Below, piece by piece: positions 1 through 8,842 of a stretch of 64,000 nt of DNA. Source of the stretch: Prevotella sp. P5-92 (GTDB lineage: Bacteria > Bacteroidota > Bacteroidia > Bacteroidales > Bacteroidaceae); the NCBI RefSeq assembly GCF_002251245.1, contig NZ_NPJG01000068.1, forward strand, positions 62,001 through 126,000. Direction: 5' to 3'. The notes beneath the pieces were generated by a model. It did no database searches, was not told where the DNA came from, and saw only the letters and a program-made list of their open reading frames with translations. The translations under genes and the position numbers were made by a program. Numbering within the stretch: the first letter of the stretch is position 1; each line of letters begins with the position of its first letter.

Positions 1-895
1 AGAAAGCGCCTCCGTTTTCATAATACGTGCGCAACTGGTTCTTGGCGTCGATGGCGTACGGGGCCTTAGTCACAAACTGGTCATGTCCGTCAACACCACC
101 ATCGTAGTGGAAGTGCCACCATATCACCTTACATTCAGAGAGATCTACGGTCTCCATCTGTATGTCGGCGAATGAAGCGTATAAAGACTTCTCTACGTTT
201 GCCAACATCCATGAACAAGCTTCTTTTGCTTCGGGGTCAAGTTCATTCATAGTCGGCACATTACCTACAAACACTGCTCTTGGCTTGTCGATGGCAAAGA
301 CATTTACCGTATATTGTGCCTGAGCTGTTCCGTTGGTAACGGTATAGACAACTGGATTTGTGAAATCCTGGGGCACACCGCTGAGCGGCTGGCACACTGC
401 TTCTTCACTGAACTCGACGGAAGGAACGAGAGCAGTTATATCTACACCGCCGGGAACATAAACGGTGATGGTCTTGGCACTCTGGTCGATGATGCCATTA
501 TACACCTCATTTACAATGAACGAATAGATTTTGGCCTCATCGCGCTTTGCCACCAGTTTCCAGTCGAGAAACAAGTCGCCGTTTGTCACGTGTATGTTCT
601 GTGCGCCTTCCATGTTCACGGTCTGTCCCTTCTGAACATTAGCGCTTGCGCCCTCTGAAAGGCGAAGTTCGGTCACAATCATTGCCCTTGTGTCGTATGT
701 TTCTGGCAAGTTCACGGTTACGGTACGTGAGTTAAAATCCACCTTGCCCTCATAGTTATCGAGAGTCAAAGCCTCAATCGTGCAGTCGCCCGAAAGTTGG
801 AGCCCGCTGACATTGTCATCTGTACAGGCAACCATGCACATCATCATCAGGAAGATGAATGATGCAGATATGATATTGTTTATTCTTGTCTTCAT
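1..895 (-). CDS. Surface lipoprotein of the first SusCD locus, DUF4960-like, C-terminus beyond window edge
   Basis: The reading frame is open from the ATG at 895 to the left edge, so only the first ~298 residues are visible. A signal peptide ends in the lipobox MVAC, with the lipidated cysteine at residue 24. Two beta-rich segments follow, and then a region starting with KPRAVFVGNVP and containing VIWWHFHYDGG. That region resembles the DUF4960 family from memory; this is a tentative family call. The gene starts 16 bp after the susD stop, so it is the third gene of a susC-susD operon, the position usually held by a SusE/SusF-like glycan-binding lipoprotein. A role in surface glycan binding is inferred from position. 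The missing C-terminus could hold another domain. Confidence 0.85.
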   Translation of the reverse strand, partial: MKTRINNIISASFIFLMMMCMVACTDDNVSGLQLSGDCTIEALTLDNYEGKVDFNSRTVTVNLPETYDTRAMIVTELRLSEGASANVQKGQTVNMEGAQNIHVTNGDLFLDWKLVAKRDEAKIYSFIVNEVYNGIIDQSAKTITVYVPGGVDITALVPSVEFSEEAVCQPLSGVPQDFTNPVVYTVTNGTAQAQYTVNVFAIDKPRAVFVGNVPTMNELDPEAKEACSWMLANVEKSLYASFADIQMETVDLSECKVIWWHFHYDGGVDGHDQFVTKAPYAIDAKNQLRTYYENGGAF

Positions 896-911
896 AATAA
901 TATTGTTCGTT

Positions 912-2645
912 TTACCAGTTACCAATGTTCTGAGTGTAATATCCGTTAGAGGCAGCCACCTGTGCAAATGGTATAGGCAGGTATTCGCCCTTGTCGGCGG
1001 TGAACTCAGCCTCGCCATAGACGGTGCATTTAGTCTTCTCTGCCGCATAGTAGCTATTGAGGGTTTGTGCAGCCTCGCCCCATCTCACGAGGTCGAAGAA
1101 ACGCTCCGACTCCATTGCAAGCTCCAACCGGCGCTCCATCTTCACAATCTTTATTGCCTTTTCCTTATCGTAGGAACCGGTGTAATTCTTGCAATAGAAC
1201 TTCACGCCATACTTTGACGGATAGTTGCCTATCATCTGTGTACTGCTTGCGGCACGAGAGCGTATCTGGTTTACGAGAGCTATTGCTTCCGTAGTCTTTC
1301 CAAGCTGTGCCAAAGCCTCAGCGCGCTCAAGCAGCACGTCGGCATAGCGGAACACGATGCGGTTCATGCTGGTTGCCCAGAAAGAGCCTTTGATGAGATA
1401 CTGGCCGATTAGGGCCGGATCGACGTTCTGCTTTAGCGTGACATAGTAGCCATATAATCCGCCTGAACGGCTCCAGTTGGAAGTGCGGTTCATGATATAG
1501 TCCTGGTTGAACATATATGGCAAGCCTGGCATTCCCACTGTGAGGAAAAGGCGCGGGTCGGCATTGTCGGCTGTCATGTCGTAGTCCTTCTGGTTGAAGT
1601 TGTCGATAAGAGGCAGACCGCTGTTATCGGTACGGAAAGCATTGACAAGGTTCTGCGATGGCTTATAGAAGTCGCATCCTCCGTCGGTCACGTCTGCTAT
1701 ATTTGGGCAAATCAGGCCGTTCGACCAGTTGAGATTGCCGTATGTCGAACCGTCGTTGCGTGAGTATTGTATTGCCCATATCGACTCGCATCCGTTCTCG
1801 TACTGCTCCTCAGGGCGGAAGTTATTGTGTATGTCGGCCTCAAGGGCATATCCTCCGGCAGCGTATATTGCAGGGTCGGTGTATTTGATGACTTTGTCAA
1901 GGTCGTCGGTATTTATGCTTGTCACCTTATGGCTCATTGCATCATCCTGGCGATAAGCCTTGTAGAGATATACCTTTGCCAGGAATGCCGCACAGGCAGC
2001 CTTTGTGGGACGCCCCTTCTCCGTCTGCTTCACCGGCAATACCTCATAAGCCTCCTCCAGTTCCTTGGCAATAATGCCCCAAGCCTCATCGTTGGTGTAT
2101 TCGGTGTTGGAGAGGGTGTTGTATTCCTCGTATTGGAGGTTTGCGTTCATAATAAACGGAATGTTCTTGAAGAGGCGCTTTAGGAGGAAGTGGCTGTAGG
2201 CGCGCAGGAACTTCATCTCGGCCATACGCTGGTCCTTGAGGGCATAGCTGTCGTCACACTTCTCAAGCACGCTGATGGCAGAATTGACGCGCGATATGGT
2301 TATGTACAGACGGTTCCACATGTCGCTGATATTCCAGTTGGTTGTCAGCACGCCCTTCTGCACCTCAAGCTGGTGGAAGACGTCACCATCGTTCACAGAA
2401 CTACCACCCTTATAGGCATCGTCAGAGCGCACGTCGTAGTTCCACATTGAGAACGAGCCGTTAATGTCCTCACCCTGAGTGAATCCGGCGTATGCCGATA
2501 TTATGGTACTCTCAACGAGCGAAGGGTCCTTCACCTGGTTCTCGTCAAGTGTGCCCTGTGGCACCTGCTCGTCGAGGAAGTCGGAGCAGCTTGCTGCCAT
2601 CAATCCAAAAGAGGCAGCCAATATGTAGTTGAAAATCTTTTTCAT
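912..2645 (-). CDS. SusD/RagB-family glycan-binding outer-membrane lipoprotein
   Basis: The 577-residue product has a signal peptide with lipobox AASC (Cys20) followed by SDFLDEQVPQG, the usual start of a mature SusD protein. SusD proteins cap the extracellular face of SusC transporters and help bind the oligosaccharide before import. The C-terminal part carries the RVFRYADVLLERAEA-type helix and a closing segment LPIPFAQVAASNG typical of the RagB/SusD C-terminal domain. The gene lies 7 bp downstream of susC and 16 bp upstream of the third lipoprotein gene, so the three are almost certainly cotranscribed. The likely ligand is a xylo-oligosaccharide, judged only from the neighbouring glycosidase. 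Confidence 0.95.
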   Translation of the reverse strand: MKKIFNYILAASFGLMAASCSDFLDEQVPQGTLDENQVKDPSLVESTIISAYAGFTQGEDINGSFSMWNYDVRSDDAYKGGSSVNDGDVFHQLEVQKGVLTTNWNISDMWNRLYITISRVNSAISVLEKCDDSYALKDQRMAEMKFLRAYSHFLLKRLFKNIPFIMNANLQYEEYNTLSNTEYTNDEAWGIIAKELEEAYEVLPVKQTEKGRPTKAACAAFLAKVYLYKAYRQDDAMSHKVTSINTDDLDKVIKYTDPAIYAAGGYALEADIHNNFRPEEQYENGCESIWAIQYSRNDGSTYGNLNWSNGLICPNIADVTDGGCDFYKPSQNLVNAFRTDNSGLPLIDNFNQKDYDMTADNADPRLFLTVGMPGLPYMFNQDYIMNRTSNWSRSGGLYGYYVTLKQNVDPALIGQYLIKGSFWATSMNRIVFRYADVLLERAEALAQLGKTTEAIALVNQIRSRAASSTQMIGNYPSKYGVKFYCKNYTGSYDKEKAIKIVKMERRLELAMESERFFDLVRWGEAAQTLNSYYAAEKTKCTVYGEAEFTADKGEYLPIPFAQVAASNGYYTQNIGNW

Positions 2646-2652
2646 ATCTCAA

Positions 2653-5600
2653 TTAAAATGTTACGTTTAGACCAAATGTCATATTCACTGGTATTGGATA
2701 GCCGAAATTTGCGTTCTCAGGATCTACTCCTGTGAAGCTGCTGCTCTTGACCGTGAGAAGGTTTTGTGCAGACAGATAGAATCTCAGGCGTTCCATATAG
2801 AGTTTGTTAGTAATAGCCTTGGGCACGTTGTATCCAATCTGTATGTTGCGCAGCTTGAGGAACGAGCCGTTCTCAACATAATAACTTGACACGCGTGTCT
2901 CGTTGTTGTTGTTATATGTTGACAAGGCGGGGATTGTTGAATCGGGGTTTGTAGGCGACCATGCGTCGAGCAGACGCTGTCCCTTGTTAAGGTTTGCAAC
3001 ATTGACACCTGCCCACAGGTCGGTTTCCTTTTTCAGGTCGGAGATGACATCAACTCCCTGCACTCCCTGCCAGAACATTGTCAAGTCCCAGTTCTTATAT
3101 TGAAGATAGATATTGAAACCATAACTGAAGTCTGGCACTGGAGAGTAAATCCAATCCTGGTCGGCCTCTGTTATCATTCCGTCGCCGTTGAGGTCCTTAA
3201 AGCGCATTCTGCCCACTCCGGCACCAGGTTGAGTGGCATGGTTATCCACCTCTTCTTGACTCTTGAAGATACCATCGAATACATATCCCACCTGTGCTCC
3301 CATAGGGTGACCAATGACACTCTTCACACCATTACCTCCGAAATCGCCATTGGCAGCCACCGTCTCGGGCAGTTTGGTTATCTCATTGCGATAGGTTCCG
3401 AGGTTGGCGGTTATGTCGTAACTGAAATCGCCTATGCTGTTGCGGTAGCCAAGGTTTAGCTCTACTCCGTTATTCTTCATCTCACCTGCATTAATCCACA
3501 TTGAACAACCCTCGCCCATAGCAGCTATTCCTGCCATATAGAGAAGTATGTCCTTAGTATTCTTGTGATAGTAGTCGAAACTACCATAAAGGGTGTTGTT
3601 GAAGAACGAGAAATCTACACCGATGTTGGTCTGTGTTGTCGTTTCCCACTTAATGTCGTCGTTGCCAATCTGTACTCGCTTGAATCCCGACTGAAGAATT
3701 TGTCCTCCATTGGTGCCTGCGATGTCGTAGGATGTACCAAAGCTATTGCCACCGAAGTTTGAGTCACCATAGACTGCCTGGTAAAGCGTGTAACGGGCAG
3801 TGTTGGATATTTCCTGGTTACCGGTCTGACCCCATGAAGCACGGAGTTTAAGGTCGTAGAGCCATGAACTTGTATCCTTCATGAAATTCTCTTGTGTCAC
3901 ACGCCATCCCAAACTGACAGAAGGGAATGTACCGTATTTGTTATTTTTACCGAAACGGCTAGAACCGTCACGTCGTATTGTCACCGATGCAAGATATTTG
4001 TCAGCGTAGGTGTAGTTTGCCTTTCCAAAGAAAGAGACAAGCGAGTAACCACTGCCTGAACCGTATGCTTTCTCGACTCCTGTTCCTGCATCAGGCCACA
4101 TATAGTCGGTATTGAGAGTTTCGTAATCATAACGCTTGCCTGAGAACCATACGTCATCCTGACGATTGACCTCCACACCGAGCATATAGTCGGCACGGTG
4201 CTTGCCTATTTCCATGTTATATGTTGCCACGGCGTTCCACATCCATTTCATCCAGTGTTCCTGCTTAGCCTCGACGGCATTCTCAGGGTTAGCCACGTTG
4301 CCGTTTGATATTGGCATGGTGAATATGCGCTGCTGCTTCTGCGAATAATCGATGCCGGCAGTAGTGCGGAGGTTGAAGCCCTTGAAGAGTGCAAGGTTAA
4401 GATATACATCGCCGAAGGCACGCCAATAGGTGTAGCGGTTGTCCTTGTTGCGCTCCAAGCGTCCCAGAGGATTCTCACGGTCAGCATATCCACCGGTGAG
4501 GTTGGCGTATTCACCCTTTGTGTTATATACCGGGAAGGATGGGTTGAACTGCAAGACATTCTCAAGAAATCCTCCTGGCGCACTCACCTCAGAAGTGCGG
4601 TTCAGAGTAAAGTGCTCGCCGATGGTCAGTACATTACCTATCAACTTGTAATCAGTGTTGAGACGTGCCGAGAGACGTTCAAAGTCAGAGTGCTTGATGA
4701 TACCAAGGTTCTTGTAATATCCGAGCGAAAGATAGCTTGAGCCTTTCTCGTTACCATTGCTTACGCTTACATTGTAGTTTTGGATAACACCAGTGCGTGT
4801 TGTCTCCTTAACCCAATCGGTGTCGGCGGAAGGAACAGTGTTTCCGTCATCGAGATATTTCTGCATTGTAACATTGTATAATTGCGGATTGCCCTGTGCG
4901 TCATATCCCCAGTCGAAGTGGTAGCCAAGATTGTTGTTGTTTGGATTTAGTCCGTCGTTGACGTTGGCTTGCCAATAAGCCTGTCCCCATTGCTCGGCAT
5001 TTAATACTTCCAACTTGTTGGCGTAGAACGAGGCCGCTATGCTTGCGTCGAAGTCAACCTTTACCTTGCCGTCCTTGCCCTTCTTGGTGGTGATGATAAT
5101 AACACCGTTAGCGGCACGCGAACCGTAGATGCTTGCTGATGCGGCATCCTTCAATACCTGTATTGACTCGATGTCGTTGCCGTTAAGCTCATGCATACCC
5201 GACTTTGTCGGCACTCCGTCAATAATATAAAGAGGGTCGTTGTTGTTAAGAGTACCAATACCACGTATGCGCACAGTGGCAGCACCTGAGGGAGTACCGT
5301 CTGCAGAGATATTCATGCCAGGGACACGACCTTGAAGAGCCTTGATGGGGTTGTTCTCGTTTTGCTTCTGCAGCTCGTCAACGCTCACCACCGATACGGC
5401 ACCGGTAAGGTCAGCCTTGCGCTGTGTGGTGTAACCAGTCACCACAACCTCCTGAAGACTCTGTGCATCTTCCTTTAGTGTGATTTTCATTCCCTGTGCG
5501 GCGGGAAGCTCCTGGTTGTTGAAGCCGATGTAGCTCACAACGAGCGTTGCACCTTTCTTTAAACTGATTTTGAAGTTTCCGTCGAAATCAGTGATGGCAC

Positions 5601-5754
5601 CATTCGAGGTACCTTTCTCCATGACTGTAGCTCCGATGATGGCTTCTCCTGTTTGGTCAACCACCGTACCCGTAGCTTCAATCGTTTGCGCGTACATTAT
5701 GGCTGTCACCATGAGCATGAGCGCGCTTGCAATCATACGTTTTAAATGTTTCAT
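2653..5754 (-). CDS. SusC/RagA-family TonB-dependent outer-membrane transporter
   Basis: This 1033-residue protein has a signal peptide ending MYAQ, then a carboxypeptidase-regulatory-like domain (about residues 25-105, with the GAITDFDGNFKI motif). A plug domain follows (about 110-225; QEVVVTGYTTQ, DPLYIIDGVP, SIYGSRAANGVI), then a long beta-barrel ending in the aromatic GLNVTF. SusC proteins import oligosaccharides across the outer membrane with energy from TonB-ExbBD. It is the first gene of the susC-susD-lipoprotein operon. The promoter region upstream contains a -7 box at 5793-5800 and a conspicuous dyad at 5830-5888. No truncation is visible. Confidence 0.96.
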   Translation of the reverse strand: MKHLKRMIASALMLMVTAIMYAQTIEATGTVVDQTGEAIIGATVMEKGTSNGAITDFDGNFKISLKKGATLVVSYIGFNNQELPAAQGMKITLKEDAQSLQEVVVTGYTTQRKADLTGAVSVVSVDELQKQNENNPIKALQGRVPGMNISADGTPSGAATVRIRGIGTLNNNDPLYIIDGVPTKSGMHELNGNDIESIQVLKDAASASIYGSRAANGVIIITTKKGKDGKVKVDFDASIAASFYANKLEVLNAEQWGQAYWQANVNDGLNPNNNNLGYHFDWGYDAQGNPQLYNVTMQKYLDDGNTVPSADTDWVKETTRTGVIQNYNVSVSNGNEKGSSYLSLGYYKNLGIIKHSDFERLSARLNTDYKLIGNVLTIGEHFTLNRTSEVSAPGGFLENVLQFNPSFPVYNTKGEYANLTGGYADRENPLGRLERNKDNRYTYWRAFGDVYLNLALFKGFNLRTTAGIDYSQKQQRIFTMPISNGNVANPENAVEAKQEHWMKWMWNAVATYNMEIGKHRADYMLGVEVNRQDDVWFSGKRYDYETLNTDYMWPDAGTGVEKAYGSGSGYSLVSFFGKANYTYADKYLASVTIRRDGSSRFGKNNKYGTFPSVSLGWRVTQENFMKDTSSWLYDLKLRASWGQTGNQEISNTARYTLYQAVYGDSNFGGNSFGTSYDIAGTNGGQILQSGFKRVQIGNDDIKWETTTQTNIGVDFSFFNNTLYGSFDYYHKNTKDILLYMAGIAAMGEGCSMWINAGEMKNNGVELNLGYRNSIGDFSYDITANLGTYRNEITKLPETVAANGDFGGNGVKSVIGHPMGAQVGYVFDGIFKSQEEVDNHATQPGAGVGRMRFKDLNGDGMITEADQDWIYSPVPDFSYGFNIYLQYKNWDLTMFWQGVQGVDVISDLKKETDLWAGVNVANLNKGQRLLDAWSPTNPDSTIPALSTYNNNNETRVSSYYVENGSFLKLRNIQIGYNVPKAITNKLYMERLRFYLSAQNLLTVKSSSFTGVDPENANFGYPIPVNMTFGLNVTF

Positions 5755-5792
5755 TTCTGAATGTTTTTAGTTGTTAATGTGAAATTTTGCCG

Positions 5793-5800
5793 CAAAAGTA
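5793..5800 (-). promoter_or_regulatory. Promoter -7 box of the susC operon
   Basis: Read on the minus strand this is TACTTTTG, a full match to the Bacteroidota -7 consensus TAnnTTTG, 39 bp before the susC start codon. No TTTG lies at the normal 19-21 bp spacing upstream; the nearest TTG is about 14 bp away. The lack of a -33 box fits a promoter that needs an activator. Confidence 0.7.
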
Positions 5801-5829
5801 CGGCGATTTCACAACCGAGACATTAAAAA

Positions 5830-5888
5830 ATCGTGCATTCCATCGCAAAAATGATACAATGTAACATATTTGATAGAGAATGCACGAT
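5830..5888. repeat. 11-bp perfect inverted repeat enclosing tandem 8-mers upstream of susC
   Basis: ATCGTGCATTC at 5830-5840 is exactly the reverse complement of GAATGCACGAT at 5878-5888. The 37-bp loop contains ATGATACA directly followed by ATGTAACA (5851-5866). The arms lie about 44-54 and 92-102 bp upstream of the estimated transcription start of susC. The 8-mer ATGATACA also occurs twice upstream of the GH43-GH8 gene. Candidate operator; the binding protein is unknown, with the neighbouring AraC-type regulator the first choice. Confidence 0.6.
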
Positions 5889-5967
5889 ATTTATTAGTGT
5901 CGTTTATTAAGCAGATCATCAGGTGATACCGTTATTATGGTTTCGCCATAAGTCTGATAAATGATTT

Positions 5968-6064
5968 AATTCCGCCACTAAGGTACAAAAAAGAATCGAT
6001 TTGGCGGAATAAAGAGGTGCTTATTCCGCAAAATTATAACAATATTTAGCTAATTTGGTGGAAT
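5968..6064. repeat. Cluster of alternating ATTCCGCCA-type short inverted repeats
   Basis: AATTCCGCCA at 5968 is followed by TTGGCGGAAT at 6001, ATTCCGCA at 6023 and TTGGTGGAAT from about 6055, giving two consecutive small dyads. They sit in the 503-bp gene-free region between the susC start and the 3' end of the GH43-GH8 gene. No function can be assigned. Confidence 0.5.
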
Positions 6065-6097
6065 TGGTGTCTATACAGCGATTTGCTATATTATTAT

Positions 6098-6162
6098 TGA
6101 TTACGGATTTTCTGATTTTTCTGATTCTCTTTTTTCAGTTCAATCAGATGAATCCGTAATCA
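6098..6162 (-). terminator. Long hairpin downstream of the GH43-GH8 gene, possible terminator
   Basis: TGATTACGGATT at 6098-6109 pairs perfectly with 6151-6162, and the stem continues with CTGATT on both sides after a one-base bulge. It begins 96 bp after the stop codon of the GH43-GH8 gene. There is no clean T-run, so it could be a transcript-end hairpin or a remnant of a dispersed palindromic repeat. Confidence 0.4.
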
Positions 6163-6181
6163 TAATTTTCCGATGCCATAA

Positions 6182-6214
6182 ATCGGGTTGCGGTCTTATA
6201 TAAAGTAAAGACTG
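6182..6214. repeat. Solo half of a dispersed palindromic repeat
   Basis: The stretch TCGGGTTGCGGTCTTA followed by an AAGTA-AGAC segment closely matches the right arm and flank of the palindromic element at 21207-21314. Both copies are intergenic. This copy lacks the matching left arm. Confidence 0.5.
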
Positions 6215-6257
6215 TTTTTCGGCGTGGGATGCGCAATCAACTCTTCAACTGAAATTA

Positions 6258-8777
6258 TCACTTCTTCTCAATGACTCGATAACGTCCGCTGAGATGCATC
6301 ATGGCGAAGAGACGGACGAGACCATCGTAGTAAGCGTCGAAATATCCGTCCTCGTAGGGCTCGTGGCGCGAGTTCCACAGGCGGTCGATAAACTCATGAG
6401 CCTTAACGTCGGTGGCGGCGAGCGATGCCGCTGCAGAGGTGGCGACAAAACCTACGGAGTGGCGCAGTTTCTTGTATCCGCCCGCTTCGAGGATGTCGGC
6501 AGGTTGTGAACCGTCGATGTTATACTGATCCACAAACGAGTCGATGCCTTGTGAATAGAGGAACGCCTGTATGCGGTTGGCATACTGCTGCTGCCACTGG
6601 CGGTCGGCACACGACCAGCTGTAGTCGAGGGCGATATTCATAGGCACTCGCCACGAGTCGTATCGGAAGGCGTCGCCGAGCACTCCGCCGCGGCGCATTA
6701 GCGAGCCGTCGTAGTTGTTGTAGTCGGGATTGAGACCGGTGACGGGATGAATGCTCTTGTGCAGATATTCGCGCGAGGCCTTGGCACAGTCGCGCCAGAA
6801 CTGGCTACGCCCGTCGTCGGCATACTTAGCCCACACCTCGTAGAAGGCGGGAATATGATACGAAGGGTCGGTAAACTGTCCGCCGTGAGGATCGGGAGTG
6901 AAGGTGATGAGTTTGTGCTCGATATTGATGAGCGGCGCCACGTCAGTCATTCCTGTCTTCTGCATCGAACAGTCGAGAATGTTCTGTGCCTCGGCGAGAT
7001 AGTTGATGCCCGTGTCGTTGCCCCAGAGGTTAGAGGCGAAGATGAGCGAGGTGACGAAATACAGCTCGCCGTCAGATGCAGCACCTTGTGAGTTTGGCGT
7101 GCCGTCGGTCTTGCAGCTCCACCGGAAGTAGCCCTTGCGCGGTCCTTGCTGGTGTTGCATGTAGCGTTTTGCCCAGCGCCAGAGGCGGTCGAAGATGTCT
7201 TTCTTGTCCCACTGCACGGCGATCATCATGCCGTAAGACATGCCCTCGGTGCGCACGTCGTGGTTTTTGATGTCAGAGATGTAAGCCATGTCGTCGCCCA
7301 CCTCGAAATACACTTTGTTGGGCCCGAAGAAGAGACCGTCGAACGCCGATTGCAGTTTGGCGTCGATGTCAGCCTGTGCATATCCCATCTCGGCGAAGAG
7401 GTTGCGGTATTGTCCTGTGACGAATGCGCCTTGTTCCCATGGCAGCATGTCGAATCCTATGTAGTCTATTTCCACGTTCGTTCCTTTAATGAGTTCGGAC
7501 TTGATATTGTTGATGCCCATGGGAGCGTTTTTGAGCTTGAGGCGCACCACCTGCCATCCGCGTGTGGCGGGAATCTTCAGGTCGGCGGTCCACGACTGTT
7601 TGGTTGCTCCGGCGAGCTGCGCTGAGAGCCTTATGGTGGCAGGGCGCGTAGTGTTGACACGCACGACGGCCTCCTTCACTGCCTCGGTGCCGAAATCCAC
7701 GTCGTCGTATTCCACGGCGGCGCCACGCTTCGGGAAGACGGTCTTCCATCCGAGGAAATAGTTGGTGGTGTCGAGGAAGGCGATGTCGGCTCCGCCAGCG
7801 ATGCGGCTGTAGCGGTCTATCTGCAGGCGGCTGCGTGCCTGGCTCACGCCCACACCTCTCAGCGTCGGCGTCACCTTCTGTATGGTGCCGTCGGCATTGA
7901 AGTAAAGGCGGTCGCAACGAGCTGAGCGCAGCTTGTCGAAATTCGGAGAATAGTCGTTGTGGTGATAGAAGAGATACCACTGTCCGCAGTATTCCACTAT
8001 GGAGTGGTGATTGGTCCAGCAGGCCACTGGCGATTCGTCCATGATGACGCCCTTGAACTCAAACGGTCCCATCGGCGAGTCGCCCATGGCGTAGGCGAGA
8101 GTCTCAGTGGAGTCGCGCACCCAAGGGAACGTGTAGTAGTATTTGCCGCCATGCGAGAAGACAAACGGGCCTTCCTTGAAACCCTCGGGCAGCTTTTGTA
8201 CTTGCTGTGGCTCGGAGTCGAGCTCCATCATGTTGTCTTTGAGTCGGGCCATCCACATTCCCATGCCAGCCCAATAGATATATGCCTTGCCGTCTTTCGG
8301 GTCGATGAGCACACAAGGGTCGATGCCGTGAAGTCCTTCAATAGGCCGCCACATAGGCATGAACGGACCTTCGGGATGCTGTGCCACGGCCACGCCCACG
8401 CCGAAGCCCTTACGCTCTTTTCCTCGCGGTGCGGCAGGGAAATAGAAATAGTAGCGTCCGTCTTTCTCCACGCAGTCGGGCGCCCACATGGCGTAGGAGT
8501 CGCGCTGCACCCACGGCACTTTGTTTTGTGTCACGATGACGCCGTGGTCGGTCCAGTCGGTGAGGTTGTCTGACGAGAACACGTGATAGTCTTCCATCGA
8601 GAACCATTTTTTCTCGGGTTCCACAGGGCTCACTATGTCGTGTGAGGGATAGAGATACATGCGTCCGTTGAAGACGCGTGCCGTTGGGTCGGCAGTGTAC
8701 TGGTCGCGTATGATGGGGTTCTGTGCCCCCACGGCGACTGAGGTGATAGTCAGCAGTGTTAATAAGGTTTTTCTCAT
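6258..8777 (-). CDS. Secreted GH43 - CBM6-like - GH8 bimodular glycoside hydrolase
   Basis: The start is placed at the ATG at 8777, giving 839 residues with signal peptide MRKTLLTLL..VGA. An upstream in-frame ATG would put 20 unsuitable residues before the signal peptide and overlap the promoter. Residues ~20-330 are a five-bladed GH43 module: base region TADPTA (Asp30), GIDPCVLID, and KEGPFVFSHGG with the likely acid Glu. Residues ~335-455 look like a CBM6-type beta-sandwich. Residues ~460-835 are a GH8 alpha/alpha-barrel with DVRTEGMSYGMM (acid Glu) and AASDGELYF. This GH8 module resembles reducing-end xylose-releasing exo-oligoxylanases, and GH43 includes xylosidases and arabinofuranosidases, so the enzyme probably attacks xylo-oligosaccharides from both ends. 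The first residue after the signal is Gln, not Cys, so it is probably periplasmic. Substrate is inference. Confidence 0.92.
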   Translation of the reverse strand: MRKTLLTLLTITSVAVGAQNPIIRDQYTADPTARVFNGRMYLYPSHDIVSPVEPEKKWFSMEDYHVFSSDNLTDWTDHGVIVTQNKVPWVQRDSYAMWAPDCVEKDGRYYFYFPAAPRGKERKGFGVGVAVAQHPEGPFMPMWRPIEGLHGIDPCVLIDPKDGKAYIYWAGMGMWMARLKDNMMELDSEPQQVQKLPEGFKEGPFVFSHGGKYYYTFPWVRDSTETLAYAMGDSPMGPFEFKGVIMDESPVACWTNHHSIVEYCGQWYLFYHHNDYSPNFDKLRSARCDRLYFNADGTIQKVTPTLRGVGVSQARSRLQIDRYSRIAGGADIAFLDTTNYFLGWKTVFPKRGAAVEYDDVDFGTEAVKEAVVRVNTTRPATIRLSAQLAGATKQSWTADLKIPATRGWQVVRLKLKNAPMGINNIKSELIKGTNVEIDYIGFDMLPWEQGAFVTGQYRNLFAEMGYAQADIDAKLQSAFDGLFFGPNKVYFEVGDDMAYISDIKNHDVRTEGMSYGMMIAVQWDKKDIFDRLWRWAKRYMQHQQGPRKGYFRWSCKTDGTPNSQGAASDGELYFVTSLIFASNLWGNDTGINYLAEAQNILDCSMQKTGMTDVAPLINIEHKLITFTPDPHGGQFTDPSYHIPAFYEVWAKYADDGRSQFWRDCAKASREYLHKSIHPVTGLNPDYNNYDGSLMRRGGVLGDAFRYDSWRVPMNIALDYSWSCADRQWQQQYANRIQAFLYSQGIDSFVDQYNIDGSQPADILEAGGYKKLRHSVGFVATSAAASLAATDVKAHEFIDRLWNSRHEPYEDGYFDAYYDGLVRLFAMMHLSGRYRVIEKK

Positions 8778-8810
8778 ACAATATTTTGAGGTAAATGAAT
8801 TAATTGGCCG

Positions 8811-8818
8811 CAAAGTTA
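8811..8818 (-). promoter_or_regulatory. Promoter -7 box of the GH43-GH8 gene
   Basis: The minus strand reads TAACTTTG, matching TAnnTTTG, 34 bp upstream of the chosen ATG. No good TTTG is seen at the normal spacing. Its position also supports the shorter start of the gene, because the longer reading frame would overlap this element. Confidence 0.7.
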
Positions 8819-8842
8819 CGACATTTATTTCAGACATGAAAG

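Noticed and set aside
8778..8837. Longer start for the glycosidase at 8837
   Set aside because: The extra 20 residues would precede a complete signal peptide and overlap the -7 promoter box.
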